From Phragmites australis (Eukaryota > Streptophyta > Magnoliopsida > Poales > Poaceae), in NCBI RefSeq assembly GCF_958298935.1, contig NC_084934.1, forward strand, positions 6,760,501-6,824,500: 64,000 nt of DNA. The letters are read 5' to 3'. Both the position numbers and the translations under genes were made by a program. A model generated the notes under the pieces. It searched no databases. It had not been told where the DNA came from and saw only the letters and a list, made by a program, of their open reading frames with translations. Below are positions 1-11,260 of the stretch, in pieces (positions within the stretch are counted from its first letter, which is position 1; each line of letters opens with the position of its first letter).

Positions 1-1529
1 TTATCAAGGCTACAAGGATATGGATAAACAACAACTAAAGATAAAGGTAATGCAATCAACATAGGTTCTACCCATATAAGCCCGACATCGACTCACTGAA
101 CATGCAACCATGCATAAGCAGTAATTTATCAATTTAGACTTCATTCAGTTTGAACCAAAGGGTGCAATATACTTAGATGCTTACCTTGCTGCTTTTCTTC
201 AATTCGAGATCAAACGTCAAACCCCTTCACGAAAACCCGTTACACTCCCGTTCGATGATCACTAAAGAAAAGAATGCATCACAAAAAGTATACGATGAAA
301 TGCCATAAAATATGCTTTATAATTCATGAAAATATTTTTCCTAGTTAGAAAAAGTTATAAGAGGACTAGAAAATTTGTTTCACCAATTTTGGACTTGTAA
401 AGAATTAATGGTGAATTAATGAAGCCTTAACCTAATTAATCTATCTTAGAAAGTTAATTAATTATTTCATAGCTGGGGATATTTTTAATAGGCAAAGGAG
501 GTTATTATGAAACCAACAAAATTCGTTTCATAATTTGTGGAGCTACAGAGAAATTATTATGAATTTTACAAGTTTCAGCAAAGAAAATAAAAAAAAGAAA
601 AACACTTGATGAACAGTACAATCCGGATGTTCCGGGTTGAACTCGGAACTTCCGGGTGAATCTCCGGATAGGGGTCCTTGGATATTTTTGGCTAGGATCT
701 CCCGGAACCTCCGGGTTGTGACCCGGAACCTTCGGGTGAGGTCAGAAATGCTGATTTTTGTCGGGATCTCTCGGCAACGATTCCGGTGGCTTTTGGGTGG
801 GGATTTTGGACATAGAGCATCATCTTGACCTGCTTTACCGCATAGGACAACACGCATAAGCCAAAAATGACCGAAGCTCGGATATTTCCTCCAATTGTGG
901 CGGAAGCCATGGTTGGGCTCTTTTGAGCTCGATGGGAATGAAATGGGAGGGGGTTGAGATGCTCACCATGCCCTGAAAAGCTTGTAGCTTGGCTGTAGGA
1001 GTTGGGGAAGGACCGGAGCTCGAGATGACATCGGGGAGGGTGGTGGTCGGCTTGAGGAGGAAGAAGAGGTGGCCAAGGTGCTTGAGCTTGATAGGGAGGA
1101 CGACATTTGGCGGGCTGCGGTGGGGGAGCTCGCCGGGGACCTCCTCCATGGCCTCCCCTTGCTTCTTCTTCTTCTTCTCTTGGCTCGTTTGGGGAGGGAA
1201 AGAGCAGGTGGGAGAGGGAGAGAGTGTGAGAATGAGAGAGAGAGGGAGTGGGTGGGTGAGTTAGGGAGAGAGAGCACGGGTGGGGGAGGGGGCTGCTGCT
1301 GTGGAGAGAGGGAGGTGAGGTGGTGGGGTCGGCCAGCTAGGTTGTCCCCACATGCTAGAGAAAGAAGGTGCAAATTCAATTCTTTCTCTCCTGATTTTTT
1401 TTGTCTTGCCCGATTGACTCAAAACGAGGTGTTCTAGTACTTTAAAATAAATTTGCTAAAAAATCAGATATGATGCTTATGATGCATGATTATGCTTAAA
1501 TACACGATTACGGGTCTCGGGCCGTGACA
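1..1529 (-). mobile_element. Gypsy-type LTR, minus strand, cut by the window edge
   Basis: Read on the minus strand the block begins at 1529 with TGTCACGGCCCGAGACC, a typical start of large grass gypsy LTRs. The first 130 bases (ACATAGGTTCTACCC, CCCGACATCGACT) resemble 60890-60935 inside the LTR near 62114, so two related LTR families are present in the same orientation. The middle contains a GC-rich array of CCGGA/TCCGG words at 620-800 and a GAGA/CT-rich stretch at 1195-1320. The other LTR end lies outside the window. The ORFs seen here follow these low-complexity stretches and are not genes. The class is fairly sure, the family is not. Confidence 0.6.
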
Positions 1530-1632
1530 CTTACTAAAGCATATACTTAACAAACATGTTAGTCCCATTGACTATGTTGTCATTAATCATCAAAATCACA
1601 TACATGCCCTAAAATGGTCATGTTTGCTATAA
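1530..1632 (-). mobile_element. SIRE-like copia 3' LTR edge, truncated by LTR insertion
   Basis: On the minus strand a polypurine tract (ACCAAAAAAAGCGGGAGAT, 1632-1650) is followed by an LTR start that reads into ATGACAACATAGTCAATGGG, as in SIRE/Opie-type copia LTRs of grasses. Only about 100 bases of this LTR remain before the gypsy LTR start at 1529, so the gypsy element appears to have inserted into it. The usual TG start has become TA. Lineage is inferred from recognised sequence style. Confidence 0.55.
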
Positions 1633-3180
1633 TCTCCCGCTTTTTTTGGTGATTGATGACAACACAACCAAATCAAGTGGCAAATAATAAATGATGCCAA
1701 CTGTAAAAGTGCACAAATAATGAATGACAATAATTATAAAGTACACAAGGTTTTACCACTTCGCTTAGATACATGGTAAGAACAACCAATGGTACAAATT
1801 GTAAGAAAATCAATGATACCAATTAAAAATGAACCACTGATACCAACTGAAGATGGATCAATTGTATGGGAACGATCACATCTTTGTCATACCTTGTTCT
1901 TACCTTAACTTTGCCCATTTTTGTTGTGACTGTCATGGAGATAATTCTCCAGCTTTCTCCATCGCCACTATCTCCCTTGATCAACCCATGCAAGAACTCT
2001 TTGTTTTGCGTGCTTCTTGTCTTGATATCACTTGTAATTCTTCCATGCGCACTTGTTGCATCATGCTTCTCCATTTGTCAATAATCTTGCATCATGCAAC
2101 TTGAATTTGCTTTGGTCATCAAAATTCTCCGCTTTTGTCAGCAATCTCAAAAAGGCTACAAATACATGTTGAACTCAAGGGAAACATTAGAGCATACGAG
2201 AGAAATCTTCATGAAGCATGATCCAATAAGTGATACCACTTGTAGGAATTCAATATAAAGGTATGATACCAACTATAGAGATGCAATTGAAATGATCTAT
2301 GCGAATACCATTTGAAATGAAAACACATGGATCACAATTCATGAAAATCACATAATATAGTATACACTCCCCCTATATGTGTGCATACATATGATGACAG
2401 TGAAACATATGCATAACTAAACAATATGTAGAGATAGAAAATTTAAGCCATATCATGTATGAAGGTAGCTTAAATAATCAAATGAATTGACAATAATATC
2501 AATTGACGAATAAGCATTGCATACCTCTGAGGACTTGTGGATTTCTCCATGAGATTACAAAAGATATCACTTGCAATACATGTTAGTCTACAAATCATAA
2601 CCCATAGGATATGCTCCCCCTAAATGTGTGCATACAAGTGTCGAATACTTGTGAGAGACATGCACTTGTCATTGATAACAATATAGAATTTATCATATAT
2701 ATTAAACTCATGTCACATAAAGGATACCAATTCTAGAAATATGTCATGTAAAGAACCTACAACTAATAAACCATGTAGATTACTCATAGGTTAGAGAGAA
2801 ACATAATCAATCTACCATATGAAAAACCTACACTAGGTATTGCAAGAAAATGAAATATGCACATGCAATCCTAGATAAGGCAAAGATACTAGATGCAAAA
2901 CAAAAGGCACAAATAAAAATATAGCTATCATTACCTCTTATACCTTTGGATGGGGATTTTGGGTATATGATGATCAAGATTTTCATTAATGTGATCAATC
3001 TTGTACATTTGACTTCTTTACTTGAACCTTCACTTCATCTTGTGAGTCAAGTCTTCAAATCCCCTGAGCCGACCCGTGGACTTCAAGTCTTCTTTGGAAT
3101 CTAAACTGATTGGGTTCTGTTAATGTTGGTGATGACTTTCTTTGGCACCGTTCCACATCCAATCCTTTCTCTCAATCATA
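1633..3180 (-). mobile_element. SIRE-like copia 3' internal region, non-coding
   Basis: AT-rich sequence between the polypurine tract at 1632-1650 and the gag remnant near 3180-3672. It contains repeated copies of the word CTCCCCCTA followed by ATGTGTGCATAC (near 2367 and 2610), which resemble the 3' untranslated region of SIRE-type elements. Pol is absent, so a large internal deletion separates gag from the 3' end. I see no gene here. Confidence 0.45.
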
Positions 3181-3672
3181 TGTGCAACTACTTTACCATT
3201 GTCCTTCTTCTTGAACTCGTAGTGGTTGCTCTTAATCTTGATCTTGTAGTTGGGTTTGGGGTAGATGTTGGGGGTCTTGTTTGAGAAGTTCATTGTCTTC
3301 TTCTTCTCCTTGATCTCCTTCTTGACTTGCTAACATTGGAAGGACTTGTGGCTTTCTTGATGACACTTAAATCATGTAACGGCTGACCCCTCCGCAAGCG
3401 TGTTCACCATGTTGTCACAGTTATTTTGAGGAGGTTAGACATAATTTTTGTCCTTTAATCTTGCTAAGTCCTTCTTCAGCTTCTCCACTTTTCAAAGCGT
3501 GACTCACTTCCACTTTCATACACCTTACGCAAGTATCCCACTCGACACGTGTACTCCGTTTTGCGATCTTGAGCACTGACAAGTCTCTCCCGCTCCCGAT
3601 TCCTCGGGCCATCTTGTCACTTACACTGGCATCCTCTTCGCTTAACTTCGTTAACACGTCATCTTTATCCAT
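3180..3672 (-). pseudogene. Copia (SIRE-like) gag remnant with broken zinc knuckle
   Basis: The minus-strand translation gives a lysine- and glutamate-rich gag C-terminal region. It includes a CCHC knuckle at 3329-3374 in which FKCHQESHKSFQC is preceded by a TGA stop at 3372-3374. After it comes a basic stretch of the type NIYPKPNYKIKIKSNHY, common in grass SIRE gag proteins. In retroelements this domain binds RNA inside the virus-like particle. The frame is interrupted by stops, including one just after the knuckle, so it cannot make a working gag. No protease, integrase or reverse transcriptase follows. Confidence 0.6.
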
Positions 3673-3719
3673 CTTCTCAACCTTTGCTTGATCTCCATGT
3701 GCACAACTAGGATCACCTT

Positions 3720-4453
3720 TGACTCCACCCAGCCTCCTCGATCGTTCTGCACCAAGAACCCCGCTTGGCCCCGATCATCCCGCCGTCAACCGCCAAGTTG
3801 CATCCATTACCTGCACAACACAAGACAAGCAAACATGTTTCCGAACTCCATCTCTAGTTAGAACAAAATCAAAATCCTCTATTCAAAGAACACTCCACAG
3901 AAAACACGAATGTCGGATGTTCTGGCGTACACTCCTCCTAAGCGCCGAACCATTCGGCATGTGCAATTCATCAGACCAGGGTGTCTAAAATCCTCTCCGC
4001 AAGAAATAGTCCGTTGTGCATTCATGCCTATTGCCGGACCATCTAGCATGTTCAACCTTGCTAGAATCCATTTTGCACCCTCTCTGGAAAAATTCCTCTG
4101 GCAAAGCATCCGACACTCATCCCTTTGAACACCAGAGCAAGTTTGCAACCTTTGCAAGAAATGTTTCGGCGTTCACTGTGCCCAACCATCCAGTGTGTAC
4201 TTCAATCTTTTTCTTCTGGCTTGAAATATTCCGGCGTTTACTCCATCTGAACGTCAGACCATCTGGTGTGTTCAAATTCCAAAGCGCCAGACCATCTGGC
4301 GTGTATAATTTTCTCTGTAACTTTGGTTAGTCATGATCATAATTGCAGTACATATACATACTTTTGCAACCCCACAAATTAACAAACCAAATCCACAACC
4401 TTGTCAATCACTCATCACAAATAAACAAGGCACAATTCAACTTGGTTTCTCAA
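3720..4453 (-). mobile_element. Copia LTR with degenerate CCGGA-word array
   Basis: A polypurine tract read on the minus strand (CATCAAGGGGGAGATTG, about 4451-4467) marks an LTR start near 4453, so this block is the 3' LTR of the copia element whose pol lies at 5797-8935. The 3900-4310 part contains many variants of GACCATCTGGTGTG and CCGGCGTTCACT. The left end is not resolved: it runs into gag debris from another copy, so the LTR may be truncated near 3720. Confidence 0.5.
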
Positions 4454-5796
4454 TCTCCCCCTTGATGAGTGCATTGACAACCTTCAAAGCACAAAGATTT
4501 TGGTTTGAAGAAATTCAACAAGATAAGCTCATCCAAGTGACTAAAAACTCAAGGAGGAAAAAGGATCCCTTGGCATAAGAAGATTACATAAGCCCAAAGA
4601 GAAGCAAAGAGAAGCCAAAAATGCAAAAACTCTCCTTTGATGAATGCACAATTTTCATTATGCAAGATACTCCTTTGTAAATTAGTACATATTTTCTTCC
4701 CAAAAACTTAGTGCATATTTTTGTCCCCCTTTGGCAATGCAAACATCAAGAATAAAGCATCATGTAAGGCATGAACATGCAATCTTAAGGAGCTTTCACA
4801 AGTATACCACAAAGCATTTGCAAAAGGAGAAGGATCAAAGGGTTATGGAGAGTAGAATGTGGAGCTCACAATCGCACAAAAGCTCAAAAAGATATAGTGT
4901 TACAAGAACATGAAGCTACACATGTTAAACCCAAAGAATTGTTGGCTCATTTAGGTTCATATAGCCGAATCATATTAGAACTGACCACCACATAAGTATC
5001 CACTCGTGCCGAGGCAATACAAGCATTAAAAACTAGCTAATTGCAATCTCAAACTAGGCAAACAAGTATTCATGAAAGTAAGCTTTGCAAACGCTCACAT
5101 ATGAAATCAAGATTTAGTTAGATCAAGTGATTAAAATAGAATTTAATCATTTAGGCACATCTCTTTGTAATTCATTGTATCCTCAAATTGACTTTGACTA
5201 CCATGGGTTTACTTCTTTGGCAAACCACACAAAGCATAAAGACAACCGTATTGGATCATATTTTGGCACAAGAAACTTGATTATTCAAGATTATTCAATT
5301 TGCACAATTTATCAAGTTTTTCACAACATCAAGTCAAGTAGTGTCTTTGCGACACAAGAAACACATGTTCCCCTAAGGTTCTATTATGAGCTAAATATTT
5401 GATAAAGACAAAAAATATAGTGCAATATTCTCCAATCCACTGTCTTGAACCAAGAAGTCTAGAGCAAGATATTCATCAAACTAGGCTTAACACAAGCATT
5501 GACTAAGCTAAAGCAATTACGAACATGGTGATCAAGAATGTAGTATTTTATAGTATACATGATTAATAAAATTGCCAAATTTCATCTTTTGAAAAGCTAG
5601 CTTACTTGAAATGATTTATGTCAAAGCATCAAGAGGAGTCTAAACTTAAGATATTGCTCCGCACAACTATTCAAGACTAGCAAAAGGAAATGCTAAAGAC
5701 ATACAAGTCAAAGCTCAACTACTATGATGATCTTACAAGATGAGATGCAATGCAAATGCAACAAAAGTAAGATATAGTATGTACAGCTGCAACTCC
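4454..5796 (-). mobile_element. SIRE-like copia 3' untranslated region
   Basis: Non-coding AT-rich DNA between the LTR boundary near 4453 and the end of pol near 5797. A second purine tract, rc TTGCCAAAGGGGGACAAA at about 4721-4738, matches the style of the SIRE 3' region. No env-like reading frame is open here. Short ORFs in this interval have no recognisable domain and I do not call them genes. Confidence 0.5.
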
Positions 5797-6604
5797 TCAC
5801 ACAATGCCATAGGGATGGCACACTCCAAGCTCTCTCCTTAAATAGACAAATCTTGTTGCATCAAGAGGCTTGGTGAAGATATCGGTAATCTGGTGTTGAG
5901 TATCTATGCATCTCAAATCAATATCTCACTTCTCATTGTGGTCTCGCAAGAAGTGGAATCTCACATCTATGTGTTTGGTTCTGGAGTGTTGGATTGGGTT
6001 ATTGGCTAAGTTGATGACACTGGTGTTGTCACACAAAAGTGGCACACTCTTGAAGTCTAACCCAAAATGTCTCAAAGTAGCAACCATCTATAAAATTTGA
6101 GAACAGCAGCTAGCGGCATTAACATATTCAACTTCAGCAGTTGACTACGCAACACTAGACTGCTTGTGAGAAGACCAACAAACAAGAGATGTACCCAAAA
6201 AATGGTAAGTACCGGAGGTACTCTTCCTATCAATTCTACAACCAACAAAATTCGCATCCGAAAAATCACGGAGCGAGAGAGAAGAAGATGCAGAAAACCA
6301 AAGTCCATACTCAAGGGTGTGTTTGAGATACCTCAATATGCGCTGCACCGCTTGGCGGTGTGATGTCCTCAGTGATGCTTGGAAGCGGGCACACAAGCAG
6401 ACGGCGAAGTGGATGTCGGGTTATGTTGCCGTCAAGCAAGCGGGCTCCTGTACTCTTGCTGATCCACTACCTCGCTATCTTCATCTGGATCAAGAGCTAT
6501 CGAGGTAGACATCGGTATCGCCAGGGGCTTTGCATCTCTCATATCGAACTTTTCAACAGATCCTTAGTGTACTTCGTCTGGTAGATGAATGTACTTTGCT
6601 TCCA
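5797..6604 (-). pseudogene. Copia RNase H and pol C-terminus
   Basis: The minus strand encodes the copia RNase H region in several frames. Recognisable pieces are ILRYLKHTLEYGLW, FSDANFVGCRIDRKSTSG, a CWSSHKQSSVA block and, nearer 5800-6100, the tail that ends in a CHPYGIV-like motif followed by a stop near 5797. The enzyme would degrade the RNA strand of the RNA-DNA hybrid. The tail and the 6072-6396 block are in different frames, so the domain is broken. It continues directly from the reverse transcriptase at 6605-7408. Confidence 0.65.
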
Positions 6605-7408
6605 TTACTTCATTTGAAGCCCAAGGAAGAAGTTGAGCTCGCCCATCATTGACATCTCAAATTTCCTACTCATAGTTTCTGCAAACTTGGCCACAAGAGC
6701 ATGAGAGGAACAACAAAAAATGATATCATCCATGTATATCTGAACAAGTAGGAAATCATTGCCATGCCTAAAGGTAAATAAAGTTTTATCCACCGACTGC
6801 ACCTCATACCCATACTCTAGCAAGAAAGACTTAAACTTATCATACCAAGCCCTAAGCGCCTGCTTAAGCCCATACAGAGCCTTCTGAAGCTTATATACTC
6901 TATGTGGGTATTTGAGATACTCAAAACCTAGGGGTTGTTTGGCATAGATCTCTTCCTCCGTGAAACCATATAGGAAAGAACTTTTGATATCCATTTGATA
7001 CAACATGAAACCTAGGGATGGCGCGAATGCAAGGAGAATCCTAATGGCTTCTAGTCTAGCTACCGGTGCAAAGGTCTCTCCAAAGTCTATCACCTCTATT
7101 TGAGTGAAACCCTGAGCTACAAGTCTAGCCTTGTTTCTAACCACTGACTCATCCTCCCCCTGTTTGTTTTTGAAAACCCATTTGGTGCATATGGTATGGA
7201 TATTTGGAGGTGGTTCTACAAGGATCCAAACATGGTTTCTCTCAAAGTTTTCTAGTTCTTCATGCATGGTATTGACCCAATTTAAATCAGAAAGAGCGTG
7301 TCCAACATCATGGGTCTCAAAAGAAGCAACAAATGTAGAATCTATGAAATGAACATATTGAACAGATTTGGATCTCATTACCCTCTCACCAAGGTCATCG
7401 ATCATCAA
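6605..7408 (-). CDS. Copia reverse transcriptase domain (SIRE-like)
   Basis: A 267-residue open stretch holds most of a Ty1/copia reverse transcriptase (RVT_2). It has a WVFKNKQGEDESVVRNKARL block near residue 80, APVARLEAIRILLA, the MDIKSSFLYG motif, YKLQKALYGLKQALRAWY, and the catalytic QIYMDDIIF box near residue 230, with both aspartates retained. It would copy element RNA into DNA. It is only part of pol: integrase lies upstream in transcript order (7756-8532) and RNase H downstream (5797-6604), both damaged, so this is an open remnant and not a complete gene. The FLYG motif replaces the usual FLNG. Confidence 0.8.
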   Translation of the reverse strand: MMIDDLGERVMRSKSVQYVHFIDSTFVASFETHDVGHALSDLNWVNTMHEELENFERNHVWILVEPPPNIHTICTKWVFKNKQGEDESVVRNKARLVAQGFTQIEVIDFGETFAPVARLEAIRILLAFAPSLGFMLYQMDIKSSFLYGFTEEEIYAKQPLGFEYLKYPHRVYKLQKALYGLKQALRAWYDKFKSFLLEYGYEVQSVDKTLFTFRHGNDFLLVQIYMDDIIFCCSSHALVAKFAETMSRKFEMSMMGELNFFLGLQMK

Positions 7409-7810
7409 TTATGCAGGATGTGCTCGCTGAATGTGTCGAGGAGCCTTGCGTTGTGAGACGATCTCCCCCTCAAACGCTGTTGGTGCAGGCTCAAAAACAG
7501 CTAAAGTAGAAGTAGAGGCTACAGGACCCTCTGCTGGTGTCGAAGAAGCAAGAGCCATCTTGGTAGCAGGTGTGATGGTCTGAAGTAGTGGATCATCCTT
7601 ATCATCACCGAGAGTTGGAAGGTCGCCATCTATAAAGATGCTTTCGCTCATTTCTTGATCACCTACACACTCAAGAACAGGGCTAGCACACGGGGTTGAT
7701 TCATCAAAAGTCACATCACAGGATTCCGTAATGGTGTTAGTGTCAAGATTATAAACTATGTAAGAATGGCAATGAAGACAATACCCAAGAAAATCCCATC
7801 GGAAGAGCAC
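7409..7810 (-). pseudogene. Copia pol linker between integrase and reverse transcriptase
   Basis: This 133-residue stretch contains the typical integrase C-terminal phrase YNLDTNTITESCDVTFDES followed by an acidic, low-complexity linker that leads into the reverse transcriptase. It overlaps the integrase frame at 7756-7810 with a frame change, which indicates an indel near 7790-7810. It has no catalytic function of its own. Confidence 0.6.
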
Positions 7811-8532
7811 GACTCGAATTTGTCAAGATTGCCATGCTTTAGGATGAAGCAACGGCATCCAAACACTCTCAAATGAGAAACTTTTGGTTTCCTCCCAAAG
7901 CGCAACTCATATGAGGTCACATTCAAAATCGAGCATAAGAAAATTTGATTGGTGATATAGCAAGCAGTGCTAATAGCCTCAACCCAGAACTTTCTAGGAA
8001 TCCTATACTCATCAAGCATCGTCCTAGCCATCTCCACCAAAGTGCGATTCTTCCTTTTAAGCACACCATTCTTTTGAGGAACACGTGGGGCAGAAAGTTG
8101 ATACTCAATGCTATGTTTAAGACAGAAAGCATCAAAGAGATAGTTCTTGAACTCGTTGCCATTTTCACTGCGAATTGCTTTCAATGCACCGGGAAGTTCC
8201 TTGGACAATCTCAAAGCTAAGCTCCGGAAGTGTGAGAACACTTCATCCTTGCTCACAAGAAAGTAGACCCAAGAGTAGCAAGAGTAGTCATCAACAATGA
8301 CAAGTACATACAACTTCCCACTCGCCGAACGAACTCGGGATGGACCAACAATGTCCATATAGAGAATTTCTCCCGACTGTTCAGTCATCACCATATTAAC
8401 TAGTGGGTGAGAGGCGGCAACCATCTTGCCATACCAACAAGGAGCAAAAACAAGGTTATTCTGAAACTTGAGCTTGGGCAATCCTCGGATCAAGCCTAGG
8501 GCACTCAAACAAGAAAGAAAATCAAAGCTCAT
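7756..8532 (-). pseudogene. Copia integrase with altered catalytic triad
   Basis: This region encodes the integrase core: YMDIVGPSRVRSASG, YVLVIVDDYSCYSWVYFL, KAIRSENGNEFKNYL and QKNGVLKRKNRTLVEMARTML. In active copia integrases the triad is D-D(35)E, carried by the first D, by an SDNG-type motif and by a VVERKNR-type motif. Here the second position reads SENG (D to E) and the last reads LKRK (E to K), so integration activity should be lost even where the frame is open. It sits in normal copia order, protease then integrase then reverse transcriptase. Confidence 0.75.
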
Positions 8533-8589
8533 GTGCCCTAACCTCCTATGCCACAGCCAAAGCTCAGAAAAATGTTATGAAATCAAACA

Positions 8590-8950
8590 ACGAGAAGAAC
8601 CTAGGACTCAAAAAAATCAGCTCCAAAAACTCTCACAACTTTGGAAATCCAACAAATCAAAGTGACTGAAGAATCAAGAACTTGAGAATATCGCGTTTGA
8701 AATGCACTTCCATGTCCTCATCCAACAACTAAGATACAGAAATCAAATTGTATCCCAGATGCTCCACCAAAGCCACATCCTTAAGAGTGAAACTCTTATT
8801 CACCTTTACCATACCTTTGGCCTTCACTCTTCCCTTTCTATCATCCCCAAATGTGATGTACTCGTGCCGCTTCGGTTATATGGCATGAACAACCAGAGTC
8901 GATGATCCACTTGTTCTCCGGGCCTTCGCCTGTCACCTACATGTGAGAAG
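8590..8950 (-). pseudogene. Copia aspartic protease remnant
   Basis: The minus-strand translation near 8840-8935 gives GEGPENKWIIDSGCSCHIT, the active-site region of a copia retropepsin (DSG box), followed by stretches of the type MVKVNKSFTLKDVALVEHLGYN. Stops and frame changes interrupt it. It would cleave the gag-pol polyprotein. It lies between gag (9400-10600) and integrase, as expected for Ty1/copia. Confidence 0.55.
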
Positions 8951-9399
8951 AATATTAGGTGGATGGCTTTGTACTGGGGTTAGACAGAAACCTCATGGGA
9001 ATCCAGTACTGAGTCATCTGCCCTAAAGCAGTAAAAGTAGATGCATGCAAATCAACACTAGCGTGCTGAGGGAGAGTACCATGACGAGGAAAACATGGTC
9101 CGCCAAAACGCTATGACTCAAAGCCTCTAACACGTGAACCAAAACTATATGAATCATGGTAAGATCCATACCGGACACCACTTCTAGGAAGAAACTGAAA
9201 AGTGCTGAAACCTCATGAGTAAGAGCGAAGAAAATGATCATGTACACTAAAAGAGGGGCGGTACATATCCCGAGTACTCCACTCATCCCTCCTATGGAGA
9301 AAGCAAAACCCAACTAAGTGACGCTTTCTCTAGCAGTAAGTGCAGTGGTAGCGTCTCTCAAGAATTGAACTGTCGGTCACTCGAGACTCTTTAACAGGA

Positions 9400-10600
9400 G
9401 CTTTCATCTTAGGCTATGGAGCTCTCTTGGGTTGTAGTGTGGGTTTCTTCTTTTTTGGCTTGGGTTGGGAAGTATTGATCTTGGCTTTCTTAGACTCTAG
9501 GGTAGTGGGTGCGGTGAAAACAGTCTTGTTAGAACTAGTGTAAGCAACTCTATCAAAGCCCAAATCCAAAGCCAATCCAAGATCAAATCCATTTTGCCGT
9601 TGCCTTCTGAGCATTTCTCCACAAGAGATAGGAGATACTGATTCTCAGCTATGAGTTTCTCAACTTGCCCTCTAACCCAGCTGACTTGTCCATAAGGATG
9701 ATGCATGTGGAACAGTTTGGCTGCACATCCTTAGAACACTCAACACTGTCTAATCTAGAACCTAACTCTTTTATGCGGTTGGCTTTTACATCAATATCGT
9801 TTGAAAGTAAAGGAAGATTCTTGCAAGTGCCTAAGAGAGTAAGTCTAGACTCCTCCTCAAGGAGCTTCTTCTTAGCAGTCTCAAGCCGGTTGGAGGCTTG
9901 AGCATGCAAAGTCTGAAACTCGGCAAGCTTACTCATGACCACAAGGCAACTATCACACTCCTCATCCCTGACCCTAGACCTAAGCAACTCAAGCTCAGAA
10001 GATGAATATTTTAGCCTAGACTTGAGTTCCTTGATTTCATGAACAACTTTCTTAAGTAATCTATCCTAGCTAACAAGAGCATCATTCAAGATATCAACCT
10101 AAACAGAAAGCTGGTTGTAGGAAGGTGATACCTTAGAAGAATCAAGCTCGGTGTCACTTTTGTTGTCGTCCGCCATGAAGCAAAGACTAGTGAAGTCCTT
10201 GTTCTTCCTCTTGCTCTTCACGGGCGGCTCCTCCTCTTCTGAGGTCTCCTCCTTGCTGGAGGAAGTATCAACATCGCTGAGCGTCACCACAAAAGCTCAA
10301 GATGCCACCTTGGTCGCCTTCTTGGCCATCTTGTCACGGTTCGTGAAGAAGGGCTTGTTCTTCATCTTGTGCTTATCATGGTCGTGGCCACGGTGTTCTT
10401 TCTTCTTAAGCTTCGGACAATCCACCTTGAAATAAGTGGTATCACTACACTCATAACAAACACGAGAACCGTCTCTCCTCCGATCTCTTCTGTTGTTGTA
10501 CAAGCGGGTGAACAACTGTACGATCAAAGACAAATTATCATCGTCGAGTGTGTCCACCTGCTCTTCAGTGATAGAAACCAAGGAATACAAAACAAATCTA
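9400..10600 (-). pseudogene. Copia (SIRE/Opie-like) gag remnant
   Basis: Three minus-strand blocks make up a degraded gag. At 10297-10570 are ITEEQVDTLDDDNLSLI, a FTRLYNNRRDRRRDGSR stretch and a zinc knuckle CYECSDTTYFKVDC in which the usual His is Tyr. At 10099-10290 is a serine- and glutamate-rich acidic stretch. At 9649-9987 is a coiled-coil-like region with regularly spaced leucines. This domain order is characteristic of SIRE-lineage gag. The N-terminal half is missing: upstream of about 10570 the sequence changes to LTR-like DNA. Confidence 0.6.
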
Positions 10601-11160
10601 CAAGGTGAAGTTAGAGTCCAAAAGGGTTTCCAATGTGGAAACTCATTGACAAGCTCTATATAAGGAGAGACGTAGGTAGGGTGTTCTAAGGTTGAGCCAC
10701 TTCGAAACCCTAGTCGCAGCCTTTTGCACAATCTCCTGAAACCCTAGCCACACGTGCAGTGCTAGCATATCGGCGTTTGGCGTTTCTGCCCAGTACGAGT
10801 GAATACTGTAAAGGCGTTGTTGCTATTAAGGTGCTGATCTTCTCGACGAGTTGATCGTGACTTGTTCGGGACTGGTCGCCGGCCGTGACAAACTGGTCCA
10901 CGTACCTACTCGTCTGATCGCAGAGCACAACGGGACCACTCGGATCTGGTCGGACAGCACGACACAACCACTCAAAACTGGTCGAGGACGCAACAGATCT
11001 AATCGAGAGCTGGTCGAGGAACAGGTTGAGGAACACGACCACCTGCTCGGAGTTGGTTAGGGAGCGTGACCACCTGTGCGAGGCTGGTCGTGGATCTGAT
11101 CGAGAAGCTGCTCGAGAAGTTTGACGCACATGACGTTGAATTGGTTTACTCCAACTCTTC
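10600..11160 (-). mobile_element. LTR-like segment with CTGGTCG word array and TATA box
   Basis: Read on the minus strand this GC-rich block has degenerate repeats of CGACCAG/CTGGTCG between 10840 and 11110, then a TATATAG box at 10655-10663 followed by AACCCTAG-type leader motifs. That layout fits an LTR (U3 repeats, promoter, R/U5). It would be the 5' LTR side of the copia at 4454-10600, but it does not clearly match the left LTR at 3720-4453, so the two ends may come from different elements. The ORF here is repeat-driven. Confidence 0.4.
10655..10663 (-). promoter_or_regulatory. Probable LTR TATA box
   Basis: On the minus strand the sequence reads CTTATATAGAGC, a good plant TATA context, about 85 bases upstream of the gag start-like region. 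Inferred from position only. Confidence 0.35.
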
Positions 11161-11260
11161 TTCCGCTGCAGTGCATGTCGAGCGGTAGCGATCTATGATT
11201 TCCTACTAGCATGATTTCCTAGATAAATATGGTAATTTTTTTTATTTTATACTAGCGTAG

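Noticed and set aside
543..857. Minus-strand 104-residue ORF
   Set aside because: Driven by the CCGGA-word array inside the LTR; no domain.
989..1437. Overlapping ORFs on both strands
   Set aside because: They sit in the GAGA/CT-rich part of an LTR and show low-complexity translation (Ser and Pro runs).
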